Source: Asterella californica (lineage: Eukaryota; Streptophyta; Marchantiopsida; Marchantiales; Aytoniaceae). Taken from it: DNA of 64,000 nucleotides. The DNA lies in assembly GCA_036924285.1 (NCBI GenBank), contig JAYKYS010000019.1, positions 372,001 through 436,000 of the forward strand, written 5' to 3'. A program made the position numbers and the translations under genes. The notes beneath the pieces are model-generated. The model was not told where the DNA came from. It worked only from the letters and a program-made list of their open reading frames with translations, and searched no databases. Every line of letters starts with the position of its first letter. Within the stretch, counting starts at the first letter, position 1. Below are positions 30,621 through 41,800 of the stretch, piece after piece.

Positions 30621-33600
30621 ACGACTTCGTCTTCTACCTCTAGCATGGTGACAGAGGATACTTGGGAGCCGGAGATCGGACCCAAGCTTATAGGAGAGGA
30701 GAGACGAAGAGTCCAAAGATTCCTGAAGAGCTACAGGAATTGTTTTGCCTTCAGTATGAAGGATTTGGGTACCTTGAAGGGACCTGGTATACGGATCGAC
30801 TTGGCTAATGACACGCCAATCTTTCGACGTCCTTACAGGTACAGTGACATGGAGAGAGCCTTGATCCAGAGTCGGACTCAAGATTTGTTGGAGGCTGGGT
30901 TGGTGGAGATGTCGCATGGAGAGTATGCATCTGCCACAGTTATGCCAGCCAAGAAGGATATGTATGGCAACTACACGGATAGGCGGATGTGTGGAGACTA
31001 CCGTCCTATCAATCGGCAGACGAAGTCCGATAAGTATGCCATGCCGACACCTGAGGAGATCTTTGATGCAGTGGGGCATGTGAAGGTCTTCAGTACTTTG
31101 GATCTTCGAGCAGGGTATCATCAGTTGCCAGTGAGAGAAGAAGATAAGTCCAAGACAGCATTTTGGGGAATTGACTCTCACGGCAAGGATTGTTTGTATC
31201 AGTGGCGGTTCTTACCATTTGGGTTGAAGAACGCCCCTGCTGAGTTCCAAAGGGTGATGGACAGAATCCTAGCAGGATTGGATTTTGTCAGATGTTATAT
31301 TGACGACATCTTAGTCTATAGTGCTACAGTGGAGGAGCACGAGAGACACTTACGAGATGTGTTTGAGCGGTTGAGAGCTCATGGGTTGAAGTTACACCCT
31401 GGGAAGTGTAAGTTCTTCCAGGAGTTGGTAGAGTATCTGGGCCACACCATCTATCCAGGTGGATTGGGTGTTCAACAGACGAAGGTTGAGGCTATTGTAC
31501 GTATTCCACGCCCCACAGATGTGAGTCGAGTTCGAGCATTTGTTGGTTTGGCGAACTTCTATCGTCGATACGTGAAAGGGTTTAGTGCAATTGCGAAGCC
31601 GTTGACCAAGCTGATGAAGGTGGACCAGGAGTGGCAGTGGGGAGATGAGCAGGAGCGAGCTTTTGTAGAGCTCAAGGATAAGTTGACATCTGCTCCCATC
31701 TTGAGGAGACCCGTTAGAGGGCGTCCTTTCCAACTGCACACCGATTGGAGTATGTTGGGACTTGGAGCAGTGCTGACTCAGCATGATGATGAGAAAAAGG
31801 AGTTCGTGGTGGCATATGCCAGTCGCTCCAACAATTTAGCGGAGGCGAGGTATAGTTCGTATGAGGGAGAGTGTTTGGCGGCAGTGTGGGCTGTTGCACA
31901 CTTTCGATGTTATCTGTTTGGGAACCCCTTTACTCTCATCACTGATCACCAGCCGCTCAAGTGGTTGATGGAGTCCGATAAGCTTACAGGGAAGCTTGCA
32001 CGATGGGCTCTGATCTTACAGGAGTATGACTTCCAGGTAGTACATAGACCTGGAGTTGCAAACCTAGATGCCGATGGGTTGAGTCGCAACCCGTGCACGA
32101 GTCAGCAGGATCAGACTGGGGCTCGATGGCATGACGAGGTTGATGAGGAGATAGTGCCAGGGTGGCATGCATCTGCCTTTCTTTGTGTGTTGGCCATGAA
32201 CTCTAGTATGGAGGGCCAAGTCGTATCTTTCTCTGGTCAGAGAGTAGATGATGAGTCTCCAGATCCTGAAGGTGGAGATGGTGTTTCAGACCAGCGAGAT
32301 ATCCATGATGATGTGACCGTGATGGAGTATCTACGTACTGGTGTGGTAGTAAGCACAGTAAGTGCCAAGGAGCGAGATCGTGTCCTTCAACGAGCGAAGA
32401 GATTTCGACGAGAATGACGACATGTACTTCGAGTGTGGGGTGATGGGAGGGTACGGATAGTGCCACATCCATCCCAGAGGGCACAGTTAGTACGACATGC
32501 CCATGAGGAGTTGGGACATTTTGGAGTGAAGCGTACGCATAGCTTACTCCAAGGACAGTATTGGTGGCGTGGTATGCACATCGATGTGCAACAGTTTGTC
32601 GCACGATGTGTGGTTTGTGATCGAGTACGAGCATCGTTTAATGCTCCTACTCCACAGTTACACCCCTTACCGATTATGGGGTTGGGTTACCGTTGGAGTT
32701 TGGATTTTGCGGGACCCTTACCGTTGACCGTACGTCATCACCGGTATGTGTTGGTGATGGTGGAGCACTTCTCCAAGTGGATTGAGTTGGTGGCATTACC
32801 AGACAAGGCGAGTGAAGGGACAGCGTATGCGTTCTTAGATCGAGTGCTGAGTCGTTTTGGAGCACCAGCTGAAGTGCTGACAGACCAAGGTACAGAGTTC
32901 CTTGGTGAGTTTCAGGCCTTGTGTGATCAGGCGCTGATTGATCATCGGACTACATCTCGAGATCATCCTGAGGCGGATGGTTTGGCGGAGAGGGTAGTTC
33001 AGACGGTGAAGAGAGGATTGCGCAAGTATGGCTTGCAGAAGGGCCACTTGGGAGACTGGGATGTGCAGTTACCATGGTTGGCTATGGGCTACCGTTTTAG
33101 CCGACAAGCGTCTTTGGCTTCCTTCTCACCGTATTTCTTATTGTATGGCCGAGATCCAGATCTACCTTCGGCCATTCGTCGTGATTCTGCTGAGGTGCTG
33201 AACCTTGATGACCCGGATATGTGGGTGAGAGCATGTTCTCAACGAGCAGAGACATTTCGGAGAGTTATGCCTATGGCTTTTGAGAACCTAGCGATTGCTC
33301 AGCATAGAGACACGTTGCGATATGCGACTATCCGAGGAGGAGGTTATCGGCCATCGATTCGCAGGTTTCATCCTGGCGATTATATCTATCTACAGCAGAC
33401 TGCACCGACGACGTTGGACGTGACCGCAGGGCGCACTATTTTACGAGTGCGAGAGGTGTTACCTTCTGGAGTACTCATGTTAGAGGGCCGTGATGGTGTT
33501 GTGTGGAAGGACCATGTGCGTAATTGCACGCCATGTCATCTTCCCAACATTGATGGTACCGTTGACCCAAGCTTAGCAGTTGTACGCGCGGGCTTGAGGT

Positions 33601-33740
33601 GTATGTTGTGTGGGTCTGCTGGTGGAGCAGCCCGTATGTTAGTGTGTGATGGTTGTTCGAGAGGTTGGCATATGTCATGTTTGACTCCACCTCTCAGTGT
33701 CGTTCCTACTGGACGGTGGGTTTGTCCTCGATGTATATAG
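30615..33740 (+). pseudogene. D2 Pol: RT, RNase H, integrase and PHD finger (one nonsense codon)
   Basis: In frame with the preceding ORF. RT has VKVFSTLDLRAGYHQ, FLPFGLKNAP and YIDDIL (about 31296). RNase H starts FQLHTDWSMLGLGAVL, then a Glu in the YEGECLAAV helix and TDHQPLKW. Integrase has an HHCC zinc site (H-x3-H at about 32497 and C-x2-C at about 32607) and a catalytic core (LDFAGPL, LTDQGTEFLG, HPEADGLAER: D, D-35-E). A PHD finger ends the protein. A TGA at 32415 (GGA in D1) lies between RNase H and integrase, so an active integrase needs complementation or suppression. The open parts are 30645-32417 and 32433-33740. Confidence 0.92.
33595..33740 (+). other. PHD finger at the D2 integrase C terminus
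   Basis: The last about 47 residues show the C4-H-C3 ligand order: CMLC, CDGC, HMSC and CPRC, with the PHD-typical W in GRWVCPRC and the LVCDGC core. PHD fingers read histone H3 tails. At this place many plant gypsy elements carry a chromodomain; none is visible here. D1 has the same finger at 20457-20602. Confidence 0.88.
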
Positions 33741-33804
33741 CGGAGATAGTCGATTAGATCTTTGCGTGATATGGATTGCAGACAGGCGACTAACGATGGG
33801 GCGA

Positions 33805-34021
33805 TGTAGCACCCGGCCTCCTGATCCTTGCACCCATGAAGGTGTGTATCACGTAGTTGAGATATGGAGCTATCTGGAGTTAGAGGGACCTAACCGCCAG
33901 TTAGGGGGGCGATTGTGGTACACTTGTGTATGTGTATGACATCGTCCATGTGTTATGTGTATGTGTGGTGTACCTCTGACAGCGATGTATGTTGTGTAGC
34001 GATGTGTATGCGCACGACAGC
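33805..34021 (+). repeat. U3-like segment of D2
   Basis: TGTAGCACCCGG start after the purine-rich GATGGGGCGA (33795-33804, probable polypurine tract) and 65 bp after the pol stop. It ends with a 108-bp (T/G/A)-rich tail (33912-34019, ATTGTGG...CGACA) and GC. It is absent from the 5' end of the element. Confidence 0.65.
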
Positions 34022-34423
34022 TGTCACGTCAGTTTGGGCACCTCGACTAGGTTGACCGAGTGCGAAGTGGCGCATCCCGGTAAGGCCGTTAGTGCCGTTA
34101 GGGCGAGTTGGGGAGAGAGCCCACTAGGGGTAAACTTCGCAGGTAGGGCTTGGAGGCCTTAGTTCTTTGAGTTGAGCCTTCAAGCTCCAGGCTATGGTGG
34201 ATAGTCTAGTTGAGTGTAACCCGGATTCTCTTCGTGTTTAGAGTGGGTTTGGCTTGACCGTTTGTGAGTGATCTTTGTTGTAGTGTTGGAGATAGTAATC
34301 TCTGTATTCAGATTTATTGTGGTACACTTGTGTATGTGTATGACATCGTCCATGTGTTATGTGTATGTGTGGTGTACCTCTGACAGCGATGTATGTTGTG
34401 TAGCGATGTGTATGCGCACGACA
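34022..34423 (+). repeat. 3' terminal repeat of D2 with extra U3 tail
   Basis: 34022-34314 repeats the 5' terminal sequence. 34315-34423 is a second copy of the 108-bp U3 tail (33912-34019). The AAGT target duplication follows at 34424-34427. Confidence 0.85.
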
Positions 34424-34427
34424 AAGT

Positions 34428-34727
34428 AAGAAGTCACTTGCACAAGCGCACAAATGCTTGAATAAGATAACTAGCATACTATCAATCTACTAGGACTTAA
34501 AATGTATAACACAACGGTGTTAATATATGCATGAAGGACTAGGAGTAACATCAAGCTAACTTCTACCACTAATGACTCCCAAGTGTCGGAGTAGAAGCGT
34601 CACCCGTAGTCACCAATGTCCATAGTCTCTAGAATCGACTTCTTTGATGTCTTAACTTCACTCAGAGAGATTAACTCCTAGCAGAGAGGTGAATCATTCA
34701 CTATGTGAAATGATTCACATCATGACA
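34428..34727 (-). repeat. 5' LTR of gypsy B, part 2 (right of D2)
   Basis: Continues the LTR cut at 25155 and matches 5374-5679, ending (plus strand) TTCACATCATGACA. CCGT (34728-34731) is the gypsy B TSD. Confidence 0.9.
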
Positions 34728-34731
34728 CCGT

Positions 34732-35330
34732 GAAGAAGAGATCGATGTGATCAACGACTACGTGAACCATGTCAAGCAACTCACGAATCAGCTATCTTCT
34801 GTCAAAGTTGAGATTGATCTCACTGTCTTGATCGAGACCACATTGCAGGGATTGCATGTAGAGTATAAACAGTTCATAACATCGATTTCAACCAGAGAAC
34901 CTCTTTTGCGGTTTGATGAACTAGTTCTTATGATGTGAGGAGAGGAGGTGCGCCTACTAGAGAGCTCTACTTCAACGAATCAACAAGAATCTATTTATTT
35001 TGCAGGTTCTGGAGGATTCTGAGGTAGGGGTCGTGGCAAAGGTGCTGGATGTGGACGAGGTCGCGGACAGTAGTCGCAATAGAATCAGCAGAACCAGCAA
35101 CAGTCTGGTTCTTTCAACAACAACCAAAGACGTGCGCATGGTTCTTGCAACTACTGCAAGAAGCAAGGCCACAATGCGAATCAGTGCTACAAGAAGCAGA
35201 ACAATCAAAGACAGCAATACGACAACAAACCTCAGCAAGGTAACAGCAACCAGCAAGGCTATGCAGTCATTGAGCAAGTCTATTCGGAACAATTGCTGAT
35301 TACAACGCATCAAAGTTATGCGGCTTTTGA
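34732..35330 (+). pseudogene. copia C gag C-terminal part
   Basis: Capsid end (DYVNHVKQLTNQLSSVKVEIDLTVLIE...) and the nucleocapsid CNYCKKQGHNANQC knuckle at about 35145-35190, with Gln/Asn-rich flanks. Stops at 34936 and 35071 break it. Confidence 0.85.
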
Positions 35331-36835
35331 ACCACTAATTGACTGGGTGATCGACTCCGGTGCCACCAGTCACATGACTCCTCATCGAGAGTGATTTAGT
35401 TCACTCGAGCATGTGAAGACTCCACAGTTTATGATGACAGGAGATGACACTAAGCACAAGATCCAAAACAAGGATAACATTCCAATTGACATTCCTGGTT
35501 CAATATTTATTGGTATATGGAATGTCTTACGTGTACTCTCGTTGACTAGAAATCTGCTATCTGTAAGACAGTTGATAGAGCAGGGTCTGCAAGTGCACTT
35601 CAATAAAGATGGATGCTTTATTGAAGATTCGAATAGCACTGTCATAGCTCGAGATAGCAAGAGTGGTAGGTTGTTTAAACTAGATGTCTATGCGCCTAAG
35701 TTACAGGCTGCCATGTACGAACAGAGTGGTCCAATAGTGTCTGATATTGACATCTGACACAAGCAAATTAGGCACATGAACTTCAAGAGGTTGAAAAGCC
35801 TTCCGAGTTCTGACCAGGTTACATGTCTGCCCAAATTCGAATCCAGTGAGCCCACTGGAGTCTGTGCAGCATGTCATTTCCGCAAGCAAGCTAGACAGCC
35901 CTTTAAGAGATAAGATAGTAGAGCGGACAAGGTTCTGAAGCTTGTTCACACTGATGTATGGACTACTTCTCAGCCAGGTATGATTGGTTTCCAGTACTTT
36001 GTATCGTTCAAAGTACTGGAAACCAATCATTCGCGTTATACTTGGATCTATTTGTTGAGAAACAAGTCCTCTGCCGAAGTATTGTCAGCATTCTAGACTT
36101 TCCACAAGTTGGTGGAAAAACAGTCTGGAGCATCTATCCTCTGTTCAGATCAGACGGAGGAGGCGAGTTTCTTTCTGGAGAGTTCGATGCATATTTGCAT
36201 AAGCACGACATTCGACGCCAAAAGACTTGCAGTTATAGCTCGTAGCAGAACGGGATTGCGGAGCGCAAGAATCTACACATAACAGAAGTTGCTCGTGCGA
36301 TGTTGAACGAGAAGACCATGCCTAGAACTTACTGGACAGAAGCTGTTTCGTGTGCGGTGTATCTGATGAACCAGACACCTACAGCGACAGTCCACAACCA
36401 AACACCGATGGAGGTCTTCACATGCAATAAGCCTGATTACTCTTTTCTTAAAGTTTTTGGATGTATCTGTTATGTGCACATACCTGATGAAAGACGTAAG
36501 AAACTAGATCTGAAAGCTCATATATGTATCTTCTTTGGCTATGCTTCTGATACGAACAGATATAGATGTTACAATCTTTCGTCCAAGCAATTCTATATCA
36601 GTAGAGATATTGTTTTTTATGAGCTACAGTCTTGGTTTGCACCTGCACCTGTCGTAGCCATCCCTGTACCTACTGTAGAATTAAGGAGTCAATCCATTAT
36701 AGTACCTCAAAGTAGTACGTTAAGTGGAGGATCTAGAGAAGTCACTGATTCCATATCAGAATCTGTTGCACATAGAGCTATTGTTAACACTACACGTAAC
36801 ATAGCATAGTGGAACTAGTGTAGTTTTTACACATG
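35331..36835 (+). pseudogene. copia C protease and integrase
   Basis: The protease catalytic motif DSGATSHMTPHRE is intact at about 35356-35393. GAG-pre-integrase runs 35413-35757, then the HHCC end with CAAC. The core start HTDVW at 35948 is followed by a 51-bp palindrome (35980-36030) that replaces the usual sequence before HSRYTW. Frame changes and stops occur at about 35910, 36095 and 36241. The C-terminal integrase region (ARAMLNEKTMPRTYW... to GYASDTNRYRCYNLSSKQF) is open at 36300-36809. Confidence 0.85.
35980..36030. repeat. Perfect inverted repeat inside the copia C integrase
   Basis: 22-nt arms (35980-36001 and 36009-36030) exactly complementary around TATCGTT. Element A has ordinary sequence here, so the second arm is a templated replacement. 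Confidence 0.9.
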
Positions 36836-38590
36836 ATGAGCGCGTGCTCTTGCAGCGTATGTTTGACTCATCTAGATATGTGGATCTTCCACATCCATTG
36901 GATACTTTGTCTCAGATCTTGACGTCTACGTCAGATCAGATGCAAGAGGAGGTTACCTCTCGCAGATCTGAACGGGCAAAACATCCAGTGAGTAGGTATA
37001 TGCATGAAGGTTTTCTTGTTGCGCACCATGCATATATGACCAATGTTCTTCTGGAACAAGAACCGAGTTCACTTGAGGAGGCGATGCACAAAGTTCAATG
37101 GATGAGTGCTATGAAAACTGAACTTGCTGCTCTTCATCACCAACAGACTTGAGAGTTGGTGGACTTATATGAGAATAAGAAAGTGATTGGTTGCAGGTGG
37201 GGCTTCAAGGTCAAGCGCAACTCGGATGATACCGTGTGTCGATACAAGGTCAGATTGGTAGCCAAGGGCTATGCACAGCAACATGGAGTCTATTTTGAGG
37301 AGACCTTTGCTCCAGTTGCGAAGATGGTGACTATTCGAACCGCTTTGCAGTTGCAACTCAGAAAGATTGGAAGATGCACCAGATGGACTTCAAGAACGTC
37401 TTTCTCAACGGCGATCTTGAGGAGGAGGTCTACATGCAGCAGCCTCCATGGTATGAGGATCCTAAGTTTCCTTCTCGTGTATATAAGTTACGGAAGGCCC
37501 TCTATGGTCTGAAACATGCACAAAGAGCATGGTATGCAAAAATCAATTCCTACTTGTAGTCTTTTGGTTTCCACTTTTGTAGTTCAGACTCCACCTTGTA
37601 TTCATTAAGAATACGAGATCGGATTGTTGTGATCAGCATCTTTGTTGTGATCAACATCTTTGTTGTGATCAGCATCTATGTTGATGACTTGATCATTACC
37701 GGTAACTATGAAGAGCTTATTTTCCAGATCAAGGATCACTTGAAATCCGAGTTCGAGATGATGGACTTAAGAGAACTCAAGTACTTCTTTGCTGTGGAGT
37801 TCATTAGAGATGGGAAGTACAAAGACAGTATACTCTCAGTATGCTTGAGAGATTTGGTATGCTTAACTGCAAACCCATTGCTACGTCATTGGAGCAAGGG
37901 GTAAAGCTAGGAGCAGAGAATGATGAGTTACTGGATGATCCACACATGTACAGACAGATGGCTAGGAGTCTTATCATTTTGACAATCATCATACCAGACT
38001 TGAGCTATGCCGTCGGTCTGATTAGTCAGTTCATGCAGTCACCACGGAGACCACATTTGGAGGCTGTCAAGCGGATCTTCCGCTACGTGAAGTTCTCGAT
38101 GCAGTACGGGATTCACTATCCATATGGTGAACCATTGTTGTTACATGGCTACACATATGCTGATTGGGCAGGAAGTGCCGACATGAGATTCACGTAAGAT
38201 TACGCTTTTGGACTTGGAAGCACTGCTATAAGCTGGGCTTTTAAGAAGCAACCTACAGGTGCTTTGTCATCTACAGAAGCATAGTACCGAGGAGCAACGA
38301 ACGTAGCATGAGAATCAATTGGACTCTGATGTCTACTATCTGATATTGGTGTGGAGTGTACATACCATGTTGTTGTATATACAGACAACATTAGCAGCAT
38401 GAAGTTAACTACTAATCATGTTTACCATGCTAGGACGAAGCACATTGAGGTGCACTATCATTTCATTAGAGAGAAGGTCCTTGCAAGAGAGATTGAGCAA
38501 AGTTATATGAGCACATGAGATCATGTTGCCGATAACTTCACTAAGACATTGCCTAGAGATAAGTTTGATGCTTTCAAACATTTTCTAATA
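36836..38590 (+). pseudogene. copia C reverse transcriptase and RNase H
   Basis: RT blocks EEAMHKVQWMSAMKTELAAL, VCRYKVRLVAKGYAQQHGVYFEETFAPV, MDFKNVFLNGDLEEEVYMQ, YGLKHAQRAWY and YVDDLIITGN (37677-37706) are in order, over several frames. RNase H follows (YTYADWAGSADMR, STEA.Y, TDNISS, KHIEVHYHFIREKV, DNFTKTLPRDKF). Stops occur at about 37150, 37557 and 38197. An 18-bp triplication lies just before YVDD. Confidence 0.9.
37624..37677 (+). repeat. 18-bp unit repeated three times before the RT active site
   Basis: The unit TTGTTGTGATCA(G/A)CATCT is present three times in tandem, adding hydrophobic repeats (VVISIF-like) directly ahead of YVDD. Confidence 0.85.
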
Positions 38591-38625
38591 GTACAAGATG
38601 TAAAGTCAAGCTTGAAAAGGAGCGT

Positions 38626-38850
38626 TGATATAGTCCCAAGCTCTAGTATATCGACGGCTAACATTAGCCGAAGTGCTTAGGATAGTTATAGTTAGTTAGA
38701 GGGCTCACCCACCATTAGGGTTTCCTTTGTACTCACCTCTATTATATATACATGGAGAGGCAAAGCCTCTCTCATCTCATTCTTATTTTACTTTCCTTGT
38801 CTACTCACTCTCTCTTCTTGGAGTGTCCTCGAAGTATCGTTCTTTCTACA
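38626..38850 (+). repeat. 3' LTR of copia C
   Basis: 225 bp, TGATATAGTC to CTTTCTACA, homologous to 3866-4089. A polypurine tract GAAAAGGAG (38614-38622) lies just before it. Confidence 0.9.
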
Positions 38851-41800
38851 AAACTTACTTCGATCAACACGTGAATAGTCTATTATATCCATCTCGTACA
38901 ATAACATTGGTGATTATTTTTGTAAACAAAATTGAATCGAGACCATCTCATCTTTCCCAACTTACGTGGAAACAAGTTATTTTTTGAATCCTTACTTAGA
39001 ATTAGGTTCATACTTTCATGTTTCATCAAACCCAATTCAGTTTCTAACTCAAACATGTATGATGTAAATTGGTTTTAAGTACTTAGTTATTTCTTGTGTC
39101 TAAGTAAATGGATTTTTGGTTCCAGTTTCCATCATTACTTAGAAACTAGTTAGTGTAAACGTGTTGGTTCAGAAACATGTTTACAGTTACATGTTATTTT
39201 TATTTCGGACTCATTTCAAAATGGAACTAGAGTAAAGTGATTCTAAGTACATTTTCCAATTTTCATGTTTATACTTAGAGACAAGTTTGCATGGACTTGT
39301 GTTTCAACTTGATTCAGTAAACAAATTCTAGGTATTGTCTTTTCCTCTTGGTTCACTTTGAATCAAGTTCACTGATATTGATCTGTATTTAATAACACCA
39401 ACAACTTCTATCGATCAGAAACTGATATGCCCAAAATTTCTTTTAACACTTGGACATCCGAAGGTATATCCATCTCGAAAAAACCTAGAACTGTAAATGT
39501 TCTTTGTATTCCAAACTGTAAATATTATAAATATCAGGTGAGGGTCCTTCTGGGGAGAGCTGAACCCCTTTCATTGCACCAATTGCAGCAGAAGGTTGTC
39601 ACCCCTTGCCAGTGACACCTACTGTCAATGATTCACTGGGGTGAAGAGGGCTAGTGCCAACAAAGTTACATAGAAATCTCAAAAAATCAAACCATAAAAC
39701 TCACGTGGATTTCACCTGGTGTTTTCCACGTAGATTGAACAACACCTTCTAAATAGATGAGAAGGGAGTCTTTTCTACAAATCCAACAACACGGACGAGT
39801 TGTTTATAAACTACATATTGCTGTCTCTTGGATTCATACTCAGAAAAGTTGTATGCTGCACACAAAATCAACCCCTCTGATTTATCCATGCTCAACTCTG
39901 CTGCTAAACCACATGCGGCACAATACCGTAGAAATTGCTCTCTCAACTTACTCACACTACAAAATCAGTTCTTGCGCTTTGGACCTCCTGAAACCACACA
40001 TGCAGACCAAGACATCTTGAAAATATCCTCGAGTATCAACTCGAGAGAAAATATCATCATGGGTCTGAAAAAGATCACCGGCTTGACTAAAAGAGTCCAT
40101 GAAGAAAACATTTGAAACACGACAATGTGAAAGGAGGACAAAACAATTCGCAATAGAGCCGTCATTGGTGATCCCAAGATGAAGAGACAAAGGACAAAAA
40201 TGTTGTGTGGTAGAACAAGAAGCTGACAGCGATCAAGAAACGATATTCTTTACAGAGGTCCGCTAAGCTCAAAACTCAAAGGAAGAGTCACCAGTTCAAG
40301 TGAAAAGCCAAAAGATGGGAATCGAACTGTGAAAGATAATGAACTAGCAGAAACTGGATGCCGCTGATGTGCAAAAAGCTGGCAGTAAGAATGAGAACGT
40401 GGTCTGTCACTAATGTGCTATCTCGTCAGAGCATCTGCAAGGCAAAAAAAAAGCGAGAAGATACAATGTGAGCTTGAGAAAAAAACAACCGTTTGAGTTG
40501 AAAACAGTGCGAACATCAGAGTAAACTTAATATGAAAAAAAATAAACTAATCTTGGGATCCAGCTGCATAGCACAGTGTGCATAGTTATCTTGTACTAGA
40601 GCACGCTGTAAGAATATCAAACAACCACTCCATAGACAGCGATGACGATCAAAGTGGATAATGCGATGAGAGTGCTCGAGTGCAAAGAGTTCAGTATGAT
40701 CGAAAGTGGAGAGCAAAGTAACGAGATACTGCACAAGATGGAAGCCGAGCCATAACACGTTGCTGTGGCGAGAAATAGCTCCGGCTTGTCTTATGGGTTA
40801 GCTACAAGAGCGAGAACAAAATGACATGGCAGGGAGGTTTCTATACTGCCAGCTATGGTTTAAAAAGAAAATTACCATAGTGGCGTAAACGACAAAGTCC
40901 ATCAAGGAGTATCTAAGTCGTATGTCAGTCTTAATTGACTTGCACGCTTCTAGTCGGACCCAATATTTTGGAAAAAAAATCTTTTTCCGTCTCATCCTTT
41001 GTTCGTGATCTTTTGGTCATGAAATAAGAGAGATGTGAAGAACACATTTACATTCAGAAAATGTTTAACATACCAGTTGTTTGATATTAGTTTCAGCTGT
41101 AAATTTATTGTCTTCTAGTGATTGCAGTACATCAATAGTAAATACCTTCATACACTATGTGAGTCGAGTAAGAAAGACAGACTCAAAGAATAATAGTTTG
41201 AGGAAAGAGAGTATTTATGAAACTCAAAAAAGAGAAAAGAAAGAGTTTAGATCCGGATAAATCACTAACATAGTTTTTTTCCAAAATCTTTCTAGTGTGA
41301 TGTATTTCCTTAATGAGTATTTTTCGATCGGCTTTCATCCCCAAGAAAATGAGGAGTTTGTCTCTATCTGCTGTTCATGATCTGAACTTTGCTTGCCAAG
41401 AAAGGTTTCCTCGCCCCTCGCTCAAGGAGGAGCGAGATATTCCCATCAAGTTAACCATTTACTAATCGAATATTGGGTATATCTGTTTGTTGTTCATGTT
41501 CTCATAGCTTATCTGAGGTTTTTTGTAAAAGTAAAATTTAAATTTAAAGTTGCATCAGATAATGGGTATATCTGTTTGTTTGTTCCTTTTGGTTTTTTCT
41601 CTTTTTTTTCGGCTTGATGGGTAAAGCAAAAGTAAAAGAAAGATTTAGATACATATTTTAAAGGAGAAATCCTCCTTAATTATTCTTGAACAGTGTGTAT
41701 ATTTATAATTCATATATCTCTCAAGGAAATCAAATAGTATTGTGAATTATGCCATGTCCATCCCCAACGCCAACTGAGAGAAATCTGTTTTCAAAGAGCG

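Larger units (their letters stand above)
25156..34423 (+). mobile_element. Ty3/gypsy retrotransposon D2 encoding a DNA methyltransferase, nearly intact
   Basis: 9268 bp from TGTCACGTC to GCACGACA, flanked by AAGT on both sides (25152-25155, 34424-34427); the empty site is seen in gypsy B's other LTR near 5373. Content: terminal repeat, 5' leader, gag-protease-methyltransferase ORF, TAG in leaky context, pol with PHD finger, U3-like segment, terminal repeat with extra tail. Only one nonsense codon interrupts coding. It is clearly younger than its gypsy B host. Confidence 0.93.
4162..34727 (-). mobile_element. Ty3/gypsy LTR retrotransposon B, hosting two nested D elements
   Basis: Full-length minus-strand gypsy element with LTRs at 4162-5679 and 23928-34727 (the latter split by D2) and a 4-bp TSD CCGT on both sides (4158-4161, 34728-34731). 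Removing D1 and D2 leaves about 9.4 kb. Gene order is gag-protease, RT, RNase H, integrase on the minus strand. Many in-frame stops but few frameshifts show that it is old and inactive. Confidence 0.9.
34728..38850 (+). mobile_element. Ty1/copia element C, main part
   Basis: Continues the gag scrap at 4090-4161 on the plus strand: gag, nucleocapsid, protease, integrase, RT, RNase H, polypurine tract and 3' LTR. Scattered stops show it is inactive. Its 5' LTR and gag start must lie left of the window beyond element A. Confidence 0.92.
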
